Below, piece by piece: positions 6,151-6,963 of a stretch of DNA of 6,963 nt; positions within the stretch are counted from its first letter, which is position 1; every line of letters starts with the position of its first letter. The notes below the pieces were generated by a model. The model saw only the letters and a program-made list of their open reading frames with translations, searched no databases and was not told the DNA's origin. The DNA comes from JAQBXX01 sp963925015 (GTDB lineage: Bacteria > Pseudomonadota > Gammaproteobacteria > SURF-13), in contig CAWUTX010000045.1 of the NCBI GenBank assembly GCA_963925015.1, positions 1 to 6,963 on the forward strand, in the 5' to 3' direction. The translations under genes were made by a program, and so were the position numbers.

Positions 6151-6380
6151 CAACGTGCACCGGGAGGCTGAAAAAGGCCACCGGGCGCACCGAATTTCAG
6201 CGCGGCAGGGTGGAAAGCGATGGCAATGGAAATCTGCTGGTGCACAGCACCGGGAATCAGGGCTCCGGCATTCTCACATCAATGAGCAGGGCCAACTGTT
6301 TTATCGTGCTGTCGGCCGAGCGCAGCAATGTTGAGGCGGGAAGCCTGGTTGACATCCAGCTCTTTGACGGGCTCGTGTAA
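6138..6380 (+). CDS. MoeA C-terminal domain fragment, +1 frame
   Basis: This 80-residue frame reads MMIKATCTGRLKKATGRTEFQRG and continues to DIQLFDGLV. It is MoeA domain IV, with GNQGSGILTSMSRANCFIVL intact. It overlaps the previous fragment by 11 bp and would rejoin it exactly if one 10-bp repeat unit were removed. Confidence 0.7.
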   Translation: MMIKATCTGRLKKATGRTEFQRGRVESDGNGNLLVHSTGNQGSGILTSMSRANCFIVLSAERSNVEAGSLVDIQLFDGLV

Positions 6381-6385
6381 GCAAG

Positions 6386-6416
6386 ACAGTGGGGTCGGCA
6401 ACGCTGACCCCACTGT
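6386..6416. terminator. Strong palindrome between convergent moeA and histone-like gene
   Basis: ACAGTGGGGTC (6386-6396) and GACCCCACTGT (6406-6416) form a perfect 11-bp stem. The nine bases between them can extend it by a G-T and two G-C pairs, leaving an AAC loop. It starts 5 bp after the moeA stop and lies 47 bp past the stop of the convergent gene, so it could end transcription from both sides. The T-run is poor in both directions (GTTTCATC on the plus strand), so termination strength is uncertain. Confidence 0.55.
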
Positions 6417-6431
6417 TTCATCCCACTCACA

Positions 6432-6454
6432 CTGCGGCGCAGGTTCAGCCGCAG
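6432..6454. repeat. Second inverted repeat downstream of the histone-like gene
   Basis: CTGCGGC (6432-6438) and GCCGCAG (6448-6454) form a perfect 7-bp stem with a 9-nt loop, 9 bp beyond the stop of the minus-strand gene. There is no T-run. It may protect the 3' end of the transcript or help the palindrome at 6386-6416. Confidence 0.35.
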
Positions 6455-6463
6455 ACGGGCTGT

Positions 6464-6859
6464 TTACTTACTCCGCGCCAGCCGTGCTTCACGCCGTGCG
6501 ATGCGCGCCAGACTTCTGCGCTTCGTTGCTGCACGCCGGGCCGCGCGTCGCAGCGCCGCTGCCTGCCTGAGGCACTTACGCTCCCATTTCTTGACGAACG
6601 AGGCCACGGCCTTGTCGAGCGCAGCCTTCTTTCTCGCGACCGCACGAGCTGCGAGCAGCTTGACACGCCGCGCCGCCTTATTGGCCTTTATTTCCGCCGC
6701 GCGCTTTTTCGCAGCAATGCGTTTTTCCAGCTTCAGTTTTGCCGCGATGAGTTTTGCACGGGTCACCTTGACGTCTGCCTTTTTCTTCATTGCCGGACGT
6801 CCACGTTTCTTAGCTACTTTGCCTTTTGTTTTCTTTGCTGCTTTTTTCATTTTAGCCAT
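6464..6859 (-). CDS. Small basic histone H1-like protein with an AT-hook
   Basis: This 131-residue protein is built mostly of Lys, Ala and Arg, with few acidic residues and no Cys, Trp-rich core or signal peptide. KKRGRPAMKKK at 17-27 contains the GRP core of an AT-hook, a minor-groove DNA-binding element. The rest is alternating Ala and basic residues that can form a long positively charged helix (KAARRVKLLAARAVARKKAALDKA and on). It resembles the Lys/Ala-rich H1-like tails of AlgP/HctB-type proteins; binding to DNA or RNA and a nucleoid role are inferred. Low-complexity composition makes family assignment by similarity unreliable. ATG 6857-6859 was chosen over the ATG three codons later because GGAGGGAG (6871-6878) stands 11 nt upstream and a TATAAT lies beyond it. 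It is convergent with moeA. Confidence 0.78.
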   Translation of the reverse strand: MAKMKKAAKKTKGKVAKKRGRPAMKKKADVKVTRAKLIAAKLKLEKRIAAKKRAAEIKANKAARRVKLLAARAVARKKAALDKAVASFVKKWERKCLRQAAALRRAARRAATKRRSLARIARREARLARSK

Positions 6860-6870
6860 GATTTTTTCAA

Positions 6871-6878
6871 CTCCCTCC
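6871..6878 (-). promoter_or_regulatory. Ribosome binding site of the histone-like gene
   Basis: GGAGGGAG on the minus strand, 11 nt before the ATG. The spacing is slightly long, but no other site fits better, and it supports the first ATG. Confidence 0.65.
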
Positions 6879-6897
6879 GCAGGTAAGAGTACCTAGC

Positions 6898-6917
6898 ATT
6901 ATAAACACAAATGTCAA
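6898..6917 (-). promoter_or_regulatory. Candidate promoter of the histone-like gene
   Basis: A perfect -10 TATAAT lies at 6898-6903 on the minus strand, which would start transcription about 30 nt before the ATG. A perfect TTGACA lies at 6912-6917, but only 8 bp away, too close to act as its -35. The hexamers at 16-17 bp (TTGCAC, ATTGCA) are weak. Either the -10 works with a poor -35, or TTGACA serves a different start. Confidence 0.45.
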
Positions 6918-6963
6918 CAGTGCAATCAAATTTAATTTTTATTGGTGACGATAATGTAAGTCT

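Larger units (their letters stand above)
5147..6380 (+). pseudogene. moeA: Molybdopterin molybdenumtransferase MoeA, broken by a nonsense codon and a frameshift
   Basis: MoeA inserts molybdate into adenylylated molybdopterin, the last step of molybdenum cofactor synthesis. Repaired, the gene is 407 residues, close to the 411 of E. coli MoeA. Family landmarks are all present: LLSVDEARQRIL, NIPPYTNSAMDGYAL, FSTGDELRSLG, EIYDSNRY, SSGGASVGDTDFIK, MKPGKPLAFGK, FGLPGNPVSV, then after the frameshift GRTEFQRG and GNQGSGILTSMSRANCFIVL. Two lesions are seen: TAA at codon 44 (5276-5278), with coding continuing in the same frame, and a 10-bp tandem duplication at 6131-6150 that shifts the frame. ATG 5147 fits the family N-terminus; no good Shine-Dalgarno precedes it, and the upstream DNA is the 5' side of the truncated kinase gene. 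With so few lesions decay is recent. A second intact moeA elsewhere, or loss of molybdoenzymes, would explain tolerance. Confidence 0.9.

Noticed and set aside
6389..6886. Plus-strand frames opposite the histone-like gene
   Set aside because: The minus-strand gene has the promoter and ribosome site; the opposite reading is Ser/Phe/Leu/Arg-rich antisense low complexity.
6898..6917. Textbook sigma-70 promoter from TTGACA plus TATAAT
   Set aside because: Both hexamers are perfect, but they are only 8 bp apart, which cannot work as one promoter; only the -10 is kept as a candidate.
1..6963. CRISPR arrays, tRNA or rRNA genes, insertion sequences
   Set aside because: No spaced direct repeats, no cloverleaf or rRNA signature and no transposase or terminal inverted repeats were seen.

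Overview
The window looks like chromosomal DNA of a Gram-negative proteobacterium, most likely gamma- or betaproteobacterial. The grounds are the YhiN-type flavoprotein, the E. coli-like MoeA, the Ser/Thr kinase of the phosphatase-kinase fusion family, and a Lys/Ala-rich histone H1-like protein. The sequence does not support a genus. Most of it is GC-rich, apart from one AT-richer block inside the methyltransferase gene.

Layout: (1) 1-2574, minus strand: a type III restriction-modification operon, mod then res. The two genes are 3 bp apart, and res runs off the left edge. mod is interrupted by one in-frame TAA between its catalytic DPPY motif and its AdoMet motif. (2) 2575-2871: a divergent intergenic region with candidate promoters for both sides and two tiny overlapping leader ORFs ahead of mod. 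(3) 2872-4107, plus strand: a complete YhiN/HI0933-family flavoprotein whose first codons lie in a REP-like dispersed repeat. (4) 4147-5271, minus strand: a membrane-anchored Ser/Thr protein kinase, which is the 3' part of what is normally a PP2C phosphatase-kinase fusion. The phosphatase part is gone apart from its last strand. (5) 5147-6380, plus strand: moeA, starting head-to-head exactly where the phosphatase remnant stops. It is broken by an in-frame TAA at codon 44 and by a 10-bp tandem duplication that shifts the frame near the 3' end. (6) 6386-6416: a strong palindrome, probably a terminator. (7) 6464-6859, minus strand: a small basic AT-hook protein with a good ribosome binding site and a consensus -10.

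Reading: the window shows local gene decay rather than a clearly new system. A rearrangement junction near 5147-5151 seems to have removed the phosphatase domain and the normal upstream region of moeA, and moeA then collected two disabling lesions. Separately, the restriction-modification operon carries one nonsense codon in mod, inside a segment whose base composition suggests recombinational exchange of the target-recognition region. The flavoprotein, the kinase domain and the histone-like gene look intact. The reconstructions are read directly from the frames; the evolutionary order is inference.
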